Positions 24,125 to 39,052 of a stretch of 64,000 nucleotides of DNA are shown piece after piece. The position numbers were made by a program, and so were the translations under genes. The notes below the pieces were generated by a model. That model made no database searches. It saw only the letters and a list, made by a program, of their open reading frames with translations, and was not told the origin of the DNA. This stretch comes from Cladobotryum mycophilum (Eukaryota; Ascomycota; Sordariomycetes; Hypocreales; Hypocreaceae): positions 248,001-312,000 of the forward strand of contig CM071590.1 in assembly GCA_036429605.1 (NCBI GenBank), read 5' to 3'. Each line of letters starts with the position of its first letter. The stretch's first letter is position 1.

Positions 24125-26075
24125 ATGGAGACAAAATACAACTCTGCCGCCATGGACTCCAAACTCGAAAGCAATGCGCCTCGCCTGTCCAACGGCCAGG
24201 AATCGGCCGACCACCTCCTCGAGACCCTCGGATATACACCCGAACTGCAGCGCACTCGCTCGACCCTCCAAGTCGCATTCATGTCCTTTGTCCTCGCCTC
24301 GATCCCGTACGGTTTAACCACGACGCTCAGCTACCCCATCATAGGAGGCGGTCCTGTAGTTATCATATGGGGATGGGTTTTAGTCTCGCTCATCATTATC
24401 TGTGTCGCTGCTTCACTGGGTGAAATCACAAGTGTCTATCCGACTGCTGGAGGTACTTACACAACGAGCCCTATTCTTCTTCCCTTTTTCCCCCTTCAGT
24501 TCGCACCATGGGCCGAGGCGCTTTCGTTGCGCTTCAATGTAGTAGCTGTTACTTTGTTTTTTTATTGTTTCCCTCCCAATACCGTCCACATGGTTGATTG
24601 CTTTCTTCTCTAGGTGTTTATTACCAGGCTTTCATGCTTTCGCCGCCGCAGTATAGGCGCATAGCAAGCTGGATTTGCGGCTGGCTGTTTGTCGTCGGCA
24701 ACATAACAATTACCCTCGCCGTCAACTTTGGAACCACTCTCTTCTTTGTCGCGTGCATCAATGTGTTTGAGAAGGAACCGGGTGTTGGTGTCTTTGCTGG
24801 CGAGACGTACCAGGTCTTCCTCGTCTTCCTTGCCATCACCTTGCTATGCAATGCCGTGTCTGCTTTAGGGAATAAATGGCTTCCCTGGCTTGATGTGAGA
24901 GCAACTCCTGTGCCCCTTGTCCCTGAAATAGAAGAATATTCTTTTTTTCTCCGATCTTTTGTGATAGCTTGCTGACTCTGTTTTGTAAAAGACTGCTGCC
25001 ATCTTTTGGACATTTGCTGGTGTCATTGCTATCCTGGTTACCATTCTGGTCCTGGCCAAGGAAGGCCGCAGAGATGCCAAATGGGTCTTTGGACATTTCG
25101 AGGCTCACTCAGGCTGGCCTGATGGTTGGTCTTTCTGCGTTGGCCTGCTCCATGCCGCTTATGCGACTTCATCAACGGGAATGATCATCTCGTAAGCTTC
25201 CCTCTCGGCAGGACTCATCCCGTTCAAACTTTTGACTAACCCAACTCTGCAGCATGTGCGAAGAGGTCAAGGAGCCGTCAACTCAAGTCCCCAAGGCCAT
25301 GGTCTGGACCATTGTCATCAACCTCTTTGCCGGCCTGCTCTTCCTCATTCCCCTCGTCTTCGTCATGCCCGACCTTGCCATGTTGGCCAACCTCGCCTCT
25401 GGCCAGCCGGTGCCCACCATCATCAAATCTGCCGTTGGCTCTGCAGGCGGTGCCATTGGTCTCCTGATTCCAATCATGGTCCTGGCTCTCATGTGTGGTA
25501 TTTGCTGTACGACCGCTGCCTCGCGCTGCACTTGGGCCTTTGCTCGGGACGGTGCCATCCCCGGGTCCAAGTGGTGGATCAAGGTCAACAAGACGCTCGA
25601 CGTGCCTTTCAACGCCATGATGCTCAGCATGGCCGTTCAGATCATTCTCGGCGTTATTTACTTTGGATCTTCTGCGGCCTTTAATGCCTTCTCAGGTGTA
25701 GGCGTCATCTCTCTGACTGCCTCGTACGCGACCCCCATAGCCATCAGCCTCTTCACGGGCCGAAAACAGGTCACCAAGGGCAAGTTTTACCTTGGCCCCA
25801 TTGGAACTTTTTGCAACATCGTCTCTGTTGGTAAGTTTTTTCTGTTATCTTCTCCTGACCAGGGGGGCATCGTGTATCCGTATCTAACTCGAGAGTGTAC
25901 AGCTTGGACCCTGCTGGCGATGCCGCTGTTTTGTATGCCAACAATCATCCCTGTCACTGCCAAAACAGTAAACTACGCGCCCGTCGTGTTTGTCGCCGCG
26001 ACCCTCATTTCCGGCCTGTGGTACTGGTTCTGGGGCCACAAGAATTATGCTGGCCCGCCTGTACATGAGGACTAA
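24125..26075 (+). CDS. Amino acid/choline permease (APC superfamily)
   Basis: Plasma-membrane permease of the fungal group annotated as amino acid, GABA or choline transporter. Five exons, 24125-24452, 24614-24894, 24992-25191, 25253-25830 and 25903-26075, join without a break to give 519 residues. A polar N-terminus leads to helix 1 with the pattern IPYGLTTTL and a Gly-rich turn IIGGGPVVI, then SLGEITSVYPTAGG (the conserved second-helix end with the E-I-x-S-x-Y-P-T-x-G-G motif) and SMCEEVKEPSTQVPKAM, the family signature loop before helix 7. About 12 hydrophobic spans are visible. The last intron has no in-frame stop, so it can be read through by mistake. The substrate cannot be decided; the resemblance is to yeast Hnm1- and Uga4-like proteins. 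Upstream frames in the pyrimidine-rich leader are not used. Confidence 0.87.
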
Positions 26076-29000
26076 GGAGCGGTGAGGACGCAGGGGTTGC
26101 AGGAACGAGAGAGAAAAAGAGTATTCATAGAAGGGCGTCCGGGTGCTGATGATTATGATGGGTATGATGTAGATATAGAAAGATATAAATATTCAGTATA
26201 ATTGTTCAACCGCGGCTGTTATCGGAGCTCCTGGTCGTATATCCACAAATATGTCTTGCTGCCAGAGGTGGATCTAAAATTCGCACATGGTGAGGTTAAC
26301 AGACGATACACGATAAGACCTTGTTTGGAACTCTTTGAAGAGTAAAGAGTCCTTTGGAGAGGGTCAAGCAGTTGTAGGGCAAGCTATGATTCGTAACTAA
26401 GTAGCCATAGCTTCTCCGACAGTGCCAGCCAATGTCCTAGATATTCAGAGATCAACTTGAAAGACTGTAAATATGGCAAACAAGGCATCAACTATGTGTT
26501 TCCAGATAGTATTTATAACCCGTCTGAGGTGAAAGGGTATGATATACTGTCCTCAACCCGGAGTCTTCGGGAATAGCAGCTGCCATGATCATCGTAGGAA
26601 GCTCGAAGAGGTGGCAGTCCATTGAGAAACTTCATCTTGGAGATGAGATGCGTTGAAGAAAGTCGCAGACAAGTGTTTCTATTTGATAGAAATCACCTCC
26701 AGATCAACTCTTGGATCCAAAGGGAAATAGCGACCTAGCTGTTCATCCCTCGATAGCCGGCCTCATGCCCAGCCAAAGGAAACTTGTCTGGCCGTTCAAT
26801 ATCGCGCTGTCTCAAGCCCATGAGTAGCCGTACAGAATACCCTTTGCCTTTTCAAGACGATCTAATTCGAGACGGGTTTAAACAGCACAGATTCATGAAA
26901 CGGGGTTCTACTTCAATGTCTTGACAAGTTTCCATCTCCACCATGCAGTGGAAATTCATCCACATGAAGGCTGCGCATCGTTCCGGGATATCCCAACCAC
27001 TTGATTACTTGAACATACCTAGCTGGTAATAAGGGACATGACGTGAATAATCCTATGGGAGGTAAGCACGGAGTTGATAAGAAAGGAAACATGGGACATG
27101 GTTCATCTCGTGGCGCTTACGGCCATCATGAGAGCCGTACATTCCCAGCTCAGTCAATCACTTCAGTGAACATTGACAGGTCAATTCTAGAAAAGGAAAT
27201 CGCAAAAGATATCGATTCAAAGCTGCAAAAGGGCAAATATGATTCCATCCTTCCGTCACAAGACTTCATACACTCGTATTCATACTCTAACCCTCATAAA
27301 AAACAAAAGCAAATTTTCTTGTCAAACTTCAAGCCACTACAGGGTAAGCACCTCAACCAACCAACATCACCAACTGCAGGTTTAAAGAAGCTAGGATCCC
27401 ATGAATAGATGCAGTCAGCCGGCCCTCTTTCTCACAAGATCATCTACGTCATGATATGTCTCAAATTTGTCAGACCTTCCATTTACAGGTCCTAAAAAAA
27501 ACAAATATCCATCTTTATTTTTTCTCAAATCAACGCTAGAAAGAAGGCGCTTTGTCCATGGGGATGTTGTGTGTTCATGGATGATTTGTTTGCCAAAGAA
27601 GAAAAAAGAAGTAATCATTTCCATGTCTGACAAACACCGTGTATCTAACGACTCCACAGTAAACAGGAGTGAGGAGGAGGAGCAGGAGGGACGGCGGCTT
27701 GTTGACGTGCTTTCAACCACCCATCACTCAAACAAAAACACCACCACTACCAAAACTCGTTTTTCTCAAGCGACCTCAGCACTGAACCTATTGCGATCCC
27801 CCTTGCCTTTCAGCTCCGAGCCCAATCCCAGCTTCCATAACCGGCGTTAATTTAGGAAGAAAAAAGTTCTACGCATGAACCATGAACTCATACAAACGGC
27901 TGTTTTTTGTTGTCTTCGCCTCCCTTGCATCAGACGCACACAAATAACCTTGTTCTTCGCCTTTCGTACGACATACAAGGAACGGCAATTCGTAAAAAGC
28001 CCCCCCCTTCCCTCATCCCCCTCCCAAAAACGGCCGCTTAGGTGTAACAGAACACCCAGCGGTAAACCACACCGTGTGGAGGTGGCAGGGGCGAAAAAGA
28101 AAAGAAAAATTGCAATCAAAATAGGCACTGCTGAATGGTTCGATAAAAAAACCTGACCTGTTCGTCTGGGTTCGTATAGTGTTATGGCGGCACAAAAGTT
28201 GCGGAGTGCATATAGACTATGGAGCAACCACAGCGAAGGACTAACGTACATAGATTGGATTGATTACATTTGCGGAGAGAGCATTTCCTCCCCCCTCCTC
28301 TTCCCCTCTCTCCCTCCGCCTCCGCCTCCCTTCCCTCCCCCCCTTGACTGGAAAATAGATAAACGTTACAAAGATGGATTGTACATTCAATCAAAGAGGC
28401 AATCAAATCATATTCGGGCAAAGTAATGTTCCAATCAATCGAAAGAAAAAAGGCCCGCCCCAACCACTGGTTTCAAGAGAGGGGAGCATTTACAATTTTT
28501 TTTGCGGGGAGACTAACCAGCCGCCGGTGGCAACCCTCACTAATGCAGAGCTTGAGGTTGCTTCGCCTCCGTGGCTACGGACCGGCGTACGATCGTGCAT
28601 AGATGATACAACCTACTGGGAGGGAGTTTGTTTGTGGAGTATCGCTTCTTCTCCTTGTCCTGTCTTGGTCCTTTGGCTACTCCTACTCCTATCACCGTAC
28701 TCTCTCAATCCAAGGAACCACTCCACCATCCAAGGTTTCGGTTCATCACTTGCTTCTTTCTTCCCTCTGCTTCTACCTCAGCCCGCAGCTGTACACTCCC
28801 ACCACACGCCACCCTAGTTGTATGTCGGTGTGACGAGCATTCTGGGGTAAAGAGAAAAAAAGAGGAGAAAGAAAAAGCAGGTTGCAATTTAATACTGACA
28901 ATCAAGGCAGAATCATGTACTGTGCAGGTTTTGCTCCGACCGATTTGGCCGATTGACAAGGTAGCTCTCTTTTGGTACCCATACAAGGTTATCAAAGCCA

Positions 29001-29407
29001 GGTTGTATGCATGCAAAATAACAAGAATAACATTACCTTAGGACAGGAAGGGAAATAGTGGCCGTGGATCGTCACGAATCCACATCAAACGGAGTAAGGA
29101 AGACAGATATTTCCTTCATTTTAACTCGATCAATGCTTAAGAAAGAAAAAAGTAGAGGGAGAAAAAAGGTGCCAGTTACAAGGGAACGCTATGCACCTCA
29201 TCGCGATCCCTGGGAGAGAGTCCTCCGAGCCCGAATCGGTCTATCTCGTAAACGGTAAGCAACAAAAAAAAAAGGCGTGAGAGTAACGTGTACGGAGTAG
29301 GGAGTAAGCAAACAAGAGACAAGGCCCCAGGTAGTCTTAGTTTGTTTATGCACATACTCCGTACATTCCTAGGTAGCCAACAACGTCCCATCCCATACAT
29401 AACAGGA

Positions 29408-29414
<7 letters not shown>

Positions 29415-29439
<25 letters not shown>
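29415..29439. repeat. GA dinucleotide microsatellite
   Basis: About 12 tandem GA units, directly readable. It lies in the gene-poor tract. Confidence 0.9.
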
Positions 29440-29445
<6 letters not shown>

Positions 29446-31170
29446 GTCCCACAGCGCCGGGGTGGAGCGACGGATGCCACGGCGCTTGCAACGAGACAAG
29501 CACCCGCATACAACGGCATTCAATTTGCTCCGTGCAGTCTTTTCTCTCTTCCTACTCTGTATGTACGCATGTATGCTACGGGAGGGAGTGAAGAGGTGGG
29601 AAGGAGAGGAGTATACATGCATACATGCATGTCCGCATGCCTGCATGCCTGCCTTGACTTGGTATTGTGTGCGCCGGCGTCCGTCAAACAAGCCATGCTC
29701 CGAGCTTGGACAACCGATCACCATTCAGAGCCCATCACCACTCCTCCTCGGAGCCATGGGGGTAAGAAAAATGGGTGTGGAGGCCCGGTCTCTGTGGAGA
29801 TAAGGGCTTGAAATGGCACTCTGAGCGGTCTGGCTCTCGCCCTCGCTTCCGCAAGTCAGGTCAGAATCAGGTCAAGTCAGGCTAGGATAGCAAAACTCTC
29901 TTTTTTTCTTTTTCTCTCTCTTTTTTTTGACAGCCCTTCGCTACGGGGACCCTGATGCTCGCTGTGCAGTGCAAATCTTTTTGTGTGGTGGTAGTGCTGG
30001 CTACCTACATCTTTGTCCTCTTCGTGTCTGTCGATCAAGTCTTCTAGACCTCGCTGATCAACTCTCTCTCGGCCCGCATCTGGAATCTGAGTGGAGATGG
30101 AGAGGCGTTATCCTGCGCTCCGTCAAACTCGGGACTCCGCCTTCAACGTGTTCCATCTTCCACTCTACTAGAGTATATAGCATTTGCGAAGAAGGAGGCG
30201 CGCGCGCAGAGAGTGAGAAAAAGCAAGATGCCATCAACGCCTCGTCATCCCGAGCTGCCATACCCCAGGATGAATGCACCCCGCATTCACCGATATCTCC
30301 TGCAATCTAAGGAAGAAGAGTTGACTTTGAATCCCCCGAGGCCGTTATTAATTCCTAATCTGGTGACCGTTCGTTCCATTCTAGAGTAGACAGGACAATG
30401 AACTGTATATTGCGATGCGTCCGTACGGCTGACAAAAGTAGGACCGGCGAGACGCTCAACGGGGTTACATCGAAACCCCCCCCCCTTTTCCCCCAATTCT
30501 CTATCAGACCATGTATCTTGGGAAATCTATTTCCAGTACTAAACGGAGGTAAGTAACTACAACTCCAAGCCGCGTGTCAAGATGCGCCGAAGATCCCAAT
30601 CTGGGGTTGTTGGACCACACTAGACGTGCTTTCTCGCCTTCTTACCCCGCCTTTTGGAGAGATGCATTCTTGCTATAAACCTCCTAGCACCATGTAGGGA
30701 GGAGATGGAGGCTCAATAGTTGGCTGCAGAAACGCAACAACGGGCAAAACTTGAAGCATGTGATTCACCTTTTTCAGCAATCATGGGGGTTAGGCAATTT
30801 GCACAAAACGAAGTGTCGGGTACCACGAATGGAACGTAGAGATGCAGGACGAGTTCAAGGGTAACAACCATGGTCGCCAAGGGCATAAATGAAGTTGACC
30901 CCTTGCGAATAGGTTCGTGTCAGGGGGGACTGTTTGAATATATGCAGCTATGTGGAGTCAACGCCAGGCGAGAAAGCTTGAAGAAGGTAACATGTCCTGC
31001 TGCTGTGCCACAGCGGTGTGGCGTTTCAGGCCACGAGACACACCCCGGGTCCGTCTTGGTTTCTCATCAAGGTGTCTTGCGCAATCAGTCCATCCAGGTC
31101 CATATTGAAAATGTCAGCGGAGATTCCGGTGTCAATGGCTGAAATGGCATGTACCATGATGGCAGGATAT

Positions 31171-31200
31171 GCTTGCTTGCTTGCTTGCCTGCCTGCCTGC
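31171..31200. repeat. GCTT/GCCT tetranucleotide repeat
   Basis: Tandem GCTT units pass into GCCT units, a common sign of slippage plus point change. Confidence 0.85.
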
Positions 31201-34200
31201 TCGCTTCGCTTGTCGTGCGGCAACCCCAAGTCTTGCATGTATCTATGCATGTATGTATTGGCCGCGCCGAAGTGGACCAGCCTGCCATCGGTTCGAGGGC
31301 TTCTCCTCGGAAGATGCCACTCGCAGTCTCTTACTGTACAGAAAGCAGAAAGATAACCGCGTGGAATGAGGGGCAAAGCTATGCGAGAGAGAAAAAAACT
31401 CTTCTACGGTCCCTGATTGGAAGCATCCGGGCCTAGATGCTGTGCTCCCTGGCCGTGATGTGATTGGAGGGTCACTGAGCGGCACGACAGCCACACTCCA
31501 GTATCACCTCATCGAACGAAGGCCGGAGACCGGCAAAAGGAGCAGCTCGGTGTGAAGATGAGCATTTTGAACTGTGAGACCCCTCAGTGTACCCCCGTAG
31601 CATGAAAGTCAAAAAGTGCCACATCATCACCGGCTGAGAGATTGTTGTGGTAACACAGAAAAGTTCCAGGTAACGGTGTGATGAGATGCGAGAAGGGACT
31701 TGGGACCCTCGACGGGTGGCTTTTGCCACAAGGGTCCAAAACGGATGACAAAAGAAAAAAGCCTGGAAAGTTGTTGCCTTGCTTCGATAGGCGTGCCATT
31801 TCCAGGTTTCTTGCAGCATGGACATGGCAATTTGATATGGCATATTGTTGCATAGTCTTGCAGCATTTCCCCGCCGTCAGCCATTTGGTCATTCCACTCC
31901 AAAAAGAACGCCCGCGTCGATAGCATGTAGGTACGTAGATGATGATTGCATACGCCAATCTTAGTTTGTTGAGGTTCAGCTCATGGCTCGATCGATAGCT
32001 TTAGTAAATAAGTTAGCTCGTCATTCGCCTGACAGTGAGTGATGTGCGTTTTTCCTAACCTACAGCAAACAACCTCTGTCGATCCGTTTTATCTCGCAAA
32101 TCATCAAGGTCCTCCCTCCTTCACTCAGCTTACCCTGGGCAGGTCCATAGTTATCGGATCGGTTAGTGGAATTAATAGGCGCAGTGGGGATTTGCATCGA
32201 CAAAAACTTGTTGGTGTTCCATGGTATGGATAATAGCTTGTAAACTGGGGGCTCATCTCAACATACTTTAAGAATTATGCACTACCCGTCATTGCGGCCG
32301 GAGAAATACACCTCGCAATGAGCATCGTGAAGTGGGGCAGTGCCCGCGACGGATGGATGTGGGTACGGATCGCTCCGACTTGCATGGGCACAAATTCTGC
32401 CTACTTGTAGATCTTGATGCCTGTGGTTGACTCTGACGCTGCAAGAGACAACCACTGAGCCTCTTCATCGCAATGGCCGTCTCGGTTTGCCTTTGTGATT
32501 CGCACGACATGGAACTGTGGAATCCAATACCATTATGACGACTTTGAAGAGGCATTGTGCGTCCGTTGTCGGAGCTTCCGGGTGTACATAGCAGTACATA
32601 CACAGGACATGTCGGTTCGTGTGGCCAAGTCCTGTCGTTTTCGGTCCTTGCAATAATACGACATTCATTGCGGCTGAGGAGAATATGAATTCGAGACCAA
32701 TGAAGTGCGGGAAGAAAAAGGTTGAGTCCACATCCGCAATAATCGCTGGGAAAAAATTCGCTTCGGGGTTAAACTGTCCACCTTCTTTGACAGGACCACC
32801 AACCGCTTCCCATGGAACAGGATGCTTGTCTCCTTGAATTTGCTACTGTTTAGTGTTAGACATGAGTTATCCGCTGCGGTTGGTGCATGGCATGGTAGGC
32901 TGTATGTAACCCCCTGCCGCATGTGGGACTCAGAGAAAAAATAGCTACCCTTGCTAGCGTATGTGGTAGCCTTGCAGGGGCAGACTTGATCGAACGATGA
33001 CTTGATAAGCCAATGAATTTGCTGCATCGACATGGTGGATTTGAATGGTGTTGGTGTTTGGGATTTGCCAGACCAAGTTCGGGCCTAATCAATGGGAATG
33101 CAGAGCTAGGAACTTTGTTGCAGCCGATGAGACTCGATTGCCATGCAACGTCAAGTTGTGCAAGGACGAGAACGAGGATGAGGGACGCTTGATCATAGAC
33201 TTTTTGACGGTTGGAAATGGGGGTGTGTGTATCGAGAACTGGAAATCCTTTGGTTGTCTACAAAAGCCCTTGGCTCTATTTCGGAAATGAACCTTTTTGC
33301 TCACCGTTGTCGTCTTGTCGCATGGCATGGGCACGTCTGTACCATCTCCGGTCCGTAGTCGATTGCGGACGGGATGTGGCCGCAAAGTTTTTGGGAACAC
33401 AAGCGCTAAACAAAACCACGGAGGAAGATGGCGTCGCCGCGGACTATTGCCACTGGGATAGTGGTGCATTCCAACAAGAACGCCTGGCGGTTTCTCGCAT
33501 TATGTGATCTAGAGAGTAGAGAGTACAGGGCCGGGTTCCGGAGTCAGAGCCGGTTCAAAATTCGACGGAAGGGTAGACGACACTGGATCCGAGCCGTCTT
33601 GATTTGTTGAGGCTATTTTCTGTTTGCTGTAGAGTGATATGCACATCAATAATGGATGTGCGTCTTTTGTGTTTGCCCTGCATTGATCTCAAAGATGCAA
33701 CGATACCGGTAGTAGTTGGATGCAAGTAGTATTAGGTGGTGGTGGCATGGATATGGATAGGGAACAACCAACTGCATGTATGTACAGTACAAATTGAGTA
33801 AGTTTTGTACGGAGGTATGTATGTAGTATGTAAATATGTATGTATGGTCTGGTTTGGTCTGGTCTGGGCATGCGTACAAGCATCTACACATATCCATATG
33901 TATGTACAATCTGCATGGTTTCATTCGCATCAGAAACCTGTTGTGTCTCTGCCTCCTTATTGCGCTTGTAACGTGCGTGGGTCGAGGACCGAAATTTTCT
34001 CTCTCGCCTGTTGGTTGAGTTGAGGGATGAGATGGATGGATGGTGTGTGGGGCTGCGGCTGCAAAAGGGGGAGGGAGAGGAAGCAGCCAGCCTTGATTAA
34101 GCCTTGAGCCTTGTGCCTTGAAGCCTCGAGACTCATCCTCCCTCGTCGCGAAAAGTGCAATATGACATGCAGCCTTTGGCGAGCTGGGCGTACGTAGCTA

Positions 34201-34787
34201 AATCAAAAACGGGATCCATGGAGCAGATATCCATGCCTAGGCGTGACTCGCTCTGCTGATGGTGCAGCGGGAGCTGTGACGCTAAGCTGTGACGGCTCGT
34301 AGTTTTGAACTGGTCTTGATTCCATCGACGATGGTGCGAGACAAAGAAGCGTGCGCGCTGCCAATTTCAATTTTGAGCCAGAAGCAGGCAGCGCGCAAAA
34401 AAAAAAAAACGAGCGAGAGAGAGGAATTGTTGGGGAGTTTGCCATCGTACGCTTGCCTGCGCCATGCAGATATGGTGACAACTTGTGGCGTCTCAGAGGT
34501 AAAATGGTATGTATCGTTCCGGAGATGCTTCGCTTTTCCTCCTCCTCCATCATTACTCACTCTCATTATTTCATTCTATCATTTTTAGCAAATGAAAACG
34601 ATGCAAAAAATTTTATTAGTAGGGAGGCGCATTCTGTGTGGTCGATTTTGATTGATTGATTGATTGCCATTTTGTGCCATTGCCATCGGAGGAGGTGACG
34701 ACAAGATAAGTGAGTGCACCGATCCGATTCGTTCTTCGGTGTCGCAATCACGCAACGCAACAATCTGCCATAAGCTCATGCCAGTCA

Positions 34788-34810
34788 TGGATGGGATGGG
34801 ATGGGATGGG
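34788..34810. repeat. GGATG pentanucleotide repeat
   Basis: Four tandem GGATG units. A related ATGG repeat follows at about 35004-35030. Confidence 0.8.
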
Positions 34811-36790
34811 CTCATGGCTCTTCTTGGCTCATGCCACCCCTGGATAGGCGGCTCGGCAACTCAACATCTCGATATGGTGAGAAAAAAAGGGCGCTGTCCA
34901 AACCAACCATCCAATCATCACATCCCACCCGTTGCCGGTTAACGGTTGACGGTGAGAAATTTAAAATGAAGGAAAAATATATGTGCAACATCGGAAAGCG
35001 GGGGAATGAATGAATGGATGGATGGATGGGATGGACGGCAATGGTCAAGGTCTGGTTTGTGAATGTTGATTGGAATGGGAAGAAACGAGCCGACCGAGAG
35101 AGGAGAAAGGAAAGGATGAGATGGGCTTTCGTGGTGGAGCAAAGCGCTAATCAGCCACCCCTGCTTGATTGTGGCTTGCCCCTACCCAGTTCCCAGTACA
35201 AACATCTCAAAGTACCCACCGCATGAAGATGGAGGCTTGGCTTGCCCATGGCTTTTGGCTTTGTACATACATGCCAAGGTATTTCGCAAGGTAGTAGCCG
35301 ACCTGGTCTGTGCCAAAAAAGCCAAGCAACCAAAAGTAACCATGCCAGTTCCATCCTTATCTTTTCCATGGAAGTGAAAGTAGAAATGGAAGTGGGTCTA
35401 GCTGACAAAGCGTATTGTGGCTGATGAACGACTGTTTTTCCTTTTTGCCAAGAACACGACGCCGTTTGAGCGGCGAGTCTATTCAATGGAGAGAGAGAGA
35501 AGGGAGGGAGGGCGAAAAACCAAGCCATTGTGCACTACTGGCCGCTTAAGGTCAAGATATGATTCCATTCCTTTACGTACTTTATTTGACTGTTAGTTTT
35601 TTGGAAACCATCACGCCTATGTTCGCAGTCATCACCCAGCATTATTGACTGCCTGCTGGGGGGAAGAGGGGGGGCAGAGACTGTCCAAGACTAGCCAGGG
35701 CGAGGGAGAGAAAAAATGAGTTATCTTTGCGGACGCAATATGTAATATGCGTGTAATCTTACCGTCATTGCTATGAGTGCATTGGTCAGACAATTGGCGA
35801 TAACGGCACCCGAGCTCTCTCTCTCTCTTTTCTCCTCTCTCGTCTAGCGGACTCATGTCCCTCTTGGGCTGCAATTGAACTGCATACCTCCTCTCCAGAG
35901 TAACTCCGTAGGTCACCTACCAACTCGGTGCTTCATCTGGCAGCAAATGGGACATGCAGGCTCCTTACTCGTACATGGGAAGGTGGTACTTCATCCAGCG
36001 ACTCTGCTCTGTTGTCTGCTTCTCCGCATTTGGGTGCCAATTTAGACTTGACAAGCAGCAGTAGCAACAACCTGGGGAAGTTTCCCAAGATGCCAGTTGG
36101 ATGCAGCGGGGTAGGGCAGAGATGGAGAAGATGGAGCTTCCTGCAATATCAGCAAAGAATGATGATGGGAGTGATGATGATGACGATGGTGGTGATGATG
36201 AAAAAGTATGAGTTGCTGAAAATGTCCGGATCCGGGACAGTGCTGAAACCGATGGAGTCATTACTCGGTGATATGGTCTCTGTTTACTACAAATACGTTC
36301 ATATCCTCAAACAGACATGTATTAAGAAGCTTGGGGCAACAAAGCATCAGCAGTAGCAGGAGTTACAACTGAAACATGTTTGCTAATTGCAACAATTCCT
36401 TGGTTTTTGCCTGGTCCTGCAGCGCATGGCGACAAATTTGGAGATTCACAACGGCCTGATAACGTCATCACCAAGACGACAGAAGGCGTTTTGTACCAAT
36501 GAGGACGAGCGATGCGTCGGCATGGGCCAGGGCCAGTCCCTCCAGGCGAGAGAGAGGAGACCAGGGCATGAAGCGCTGGGCACAGTAACCTAGTCGTCGT
36601 ATGGTAGAACCACACTGTCGGGCGCCACAACGACCAGGTTACCCCTGTAACATGCCAAATTCTCCTTCAGACTTGCAGCAGAAGTGTCTGAGATGGGTTG
36701 GGCCTCGCGTCCTATGGACGACAAGGAAGCAAGGCTGCCAACGGAAAGCAAGATATCACCCTTGTCAGGTTTCAACGACCATGGTCTATG

Positions 36791-36808
36791 TACATACATA
36801 TGTATGTA
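36791..36808. repeat. 18-base perfect palindrome
   Basis: TACATACATATGTATGTA is its own reverse complement. It sits in a stretch rich in TACG and GTAT units, so it may have arisen from two opposed microsatellites. A regulatory role is not shown. Confidence 0.8.
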
Positions 36809-39052
36809 GGTTCAAGGTATGAATACGTATGTACGGACTGGAGTTGCTGTACGTACGTACGAGTACGAGTAAGCGACCGAGCAACCAGAAGAGGGAGAGA
36901 GAGGGAGAGAAGCAGCCAGAGCAGCGCAGCGCAGCGCAGTGCATTGCAGCAACCCATGGCGTAGGTTGGGCTATTAAAAATTTTCAAGGACCTTGTCCTG
37001 TCCTGTCTTGTCCTGCTTGACCGTCATAAATCTTCAATGACATATGCAGAGGCTGCATACATACTGTGCAAAGGACAATAGTTGACACTGCTTGCTATAC
37101 CAAACGTACATACATACATACATGAATAATACGTTCAATAATTTTTCTGTGGCAATGCCCATCCAATGTTTCGTTGCGTTGCGGCGGTTGCATTGGTTGA
37201 GCCGGTTGAGCCGCCATGGGCACGAAAGGGAGTTGGTGTGTTCAGATGAGTCGGTAGAAATGGAAAGGGAAAAGGAAAAAAAAGGACATACATAAAATAA
37301 AAAATAAAAAAATATTAAGCAAAGGCTTGTCCTCTAGCACGACGCTACTAAACCGTATCACATCCGCTGCGTAAACGACTATCGCTGCGATATTCAGCAC
37401 TGATGGGGCTGGCTGGGCGGTTATGCAAAACTAAGACTAATGCATGGATAATTCAACGTTTCTCTATCACCCCTTTTTGATAAAGAAACAAGAAGCAAAA
37501 AAAAACCTACGGAGTGCTCGTAAGATGAGATGAGGGTGAGATTTGAAGCAGAATTTTCAGCACTGATAATGACTTGTATTTGAGATACGGAGCGAAGAGA
37601 AGGTGGCAGAAAAGGGTAAGAAAACAGGAAAAGGGATAGATTGGGTACACCTTGAGTTAGATACTCCTTAGCAAAAAAAATAATAATAAAAGAAAAATAA
37701 AATAAAAAGATCAGAATTTTTTTTTAAACATGGAAGGTCAGTGCTACGCTACCGACTTCGGCAGCTGGAACGCCCGTATCTTATTTTTGGTCCAGGCTCA
37801 CAAACTAAACCCCTGTAAACACTGATAACAAGAGGCTGCTGCTTCGGTCTACTTACGGTCTACAGTTCTACCTATAAGCAAACGGGCATGGTCATTGAAA
37901 GGATGGCGAAGACGACGCACGCACACACCAAAAAACCGCAACATTTCGCCCTGGTTACTGCCCCCTTGCTTTGTTGAGTGTGTGAGTGTGCCAGGCAGTG
38001 TGGTACTATAGTATGGGTACATTACATATATGTACATGTGCCTGAGGTCGTGTCTCGGCCTGCAACCCCGTTTGTGAAGATGTGAAGATACCTGATATCG
38101 ACCTACCTGCATCTGGCTTCCTGCTTGCTTCATGCTGCTTCATGCTTCATGTCATGTCCCTCTCCTCCTCCTCCCCCCTCCCTTTTTTTTTCTCCCTCTC
38201 CCTTCCTCCCCTCCCCTCTCCCACTCTAACCCCCTTGATTGAAAATTTTCTTGAACCGTACGTACCGTAACCGTACCTATTCGGTACCCTCCGCAATCTG
38301 TTTGTATGGCATTAATGCTTGACCAGCTGCAGTCTCTGGCTGGCTGGCTGGCGAAATCCCACGGGCTGCAGGTTTAGAGCCCCGCCATAGCATTTCGTAG
38401 CGCTCTAGCCCTTGCCCCTCCCCCTCTATAGTGGTAATGGACACCCCAAGCAGCTTCCAAGGGCTGCTCAAGTCCACTAAACACACCCAAGCACACCACC
38501 AACACGCCCCGAAGACGATCGACGGTGGCCAGCCATTTCAAGCCATTGTGCAGCCACAGAACCAGTGGTTCCCACTGAGTTCCCACTGCGTTCCCACTGG
38601 GGCCACACACTTTTTCAACAAGGTACCTACCAAGGTACCCACTCAGCGCCTCAACACACACAGACACAGACACACACACACACCCTTGCTGATGTATGGA
38701 TGTACGTACATACTACATACTTGTACTGTAGTGTACCAGGATAGAGGCGACCAAGACAACCCAAGACTTTTCACAACCTTGCCAACCTTGCCTTGGATAC
38801 CCTCCCAGAAGCACGCCGTGTCTGCGCGGCATCGGGCACCCCTGTACGCTCCACTATGTGCTCTAGTCAAGGTCCGTCCAGCCCAGTCCAAGGTCAACTT
38901 TGCGAGCGAGCGAGAGCAGAGAGGACCTGGATCGACCTGGATCCGGGCCCGAGTCTTCCATCATCCCATCCCAGGCGCTCTCTCTGGGCTGCACCACCAC
39001 TTCACTGGGCACCACTACCACCACTACCACCACCACCACTGCTACCAGCACC

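Noticed and set aside
27043..27408. 121-codon plus-strand frame
   Set aside because: It starts with GTG, has no recognisable domain and sits in the repeat-rich tract.
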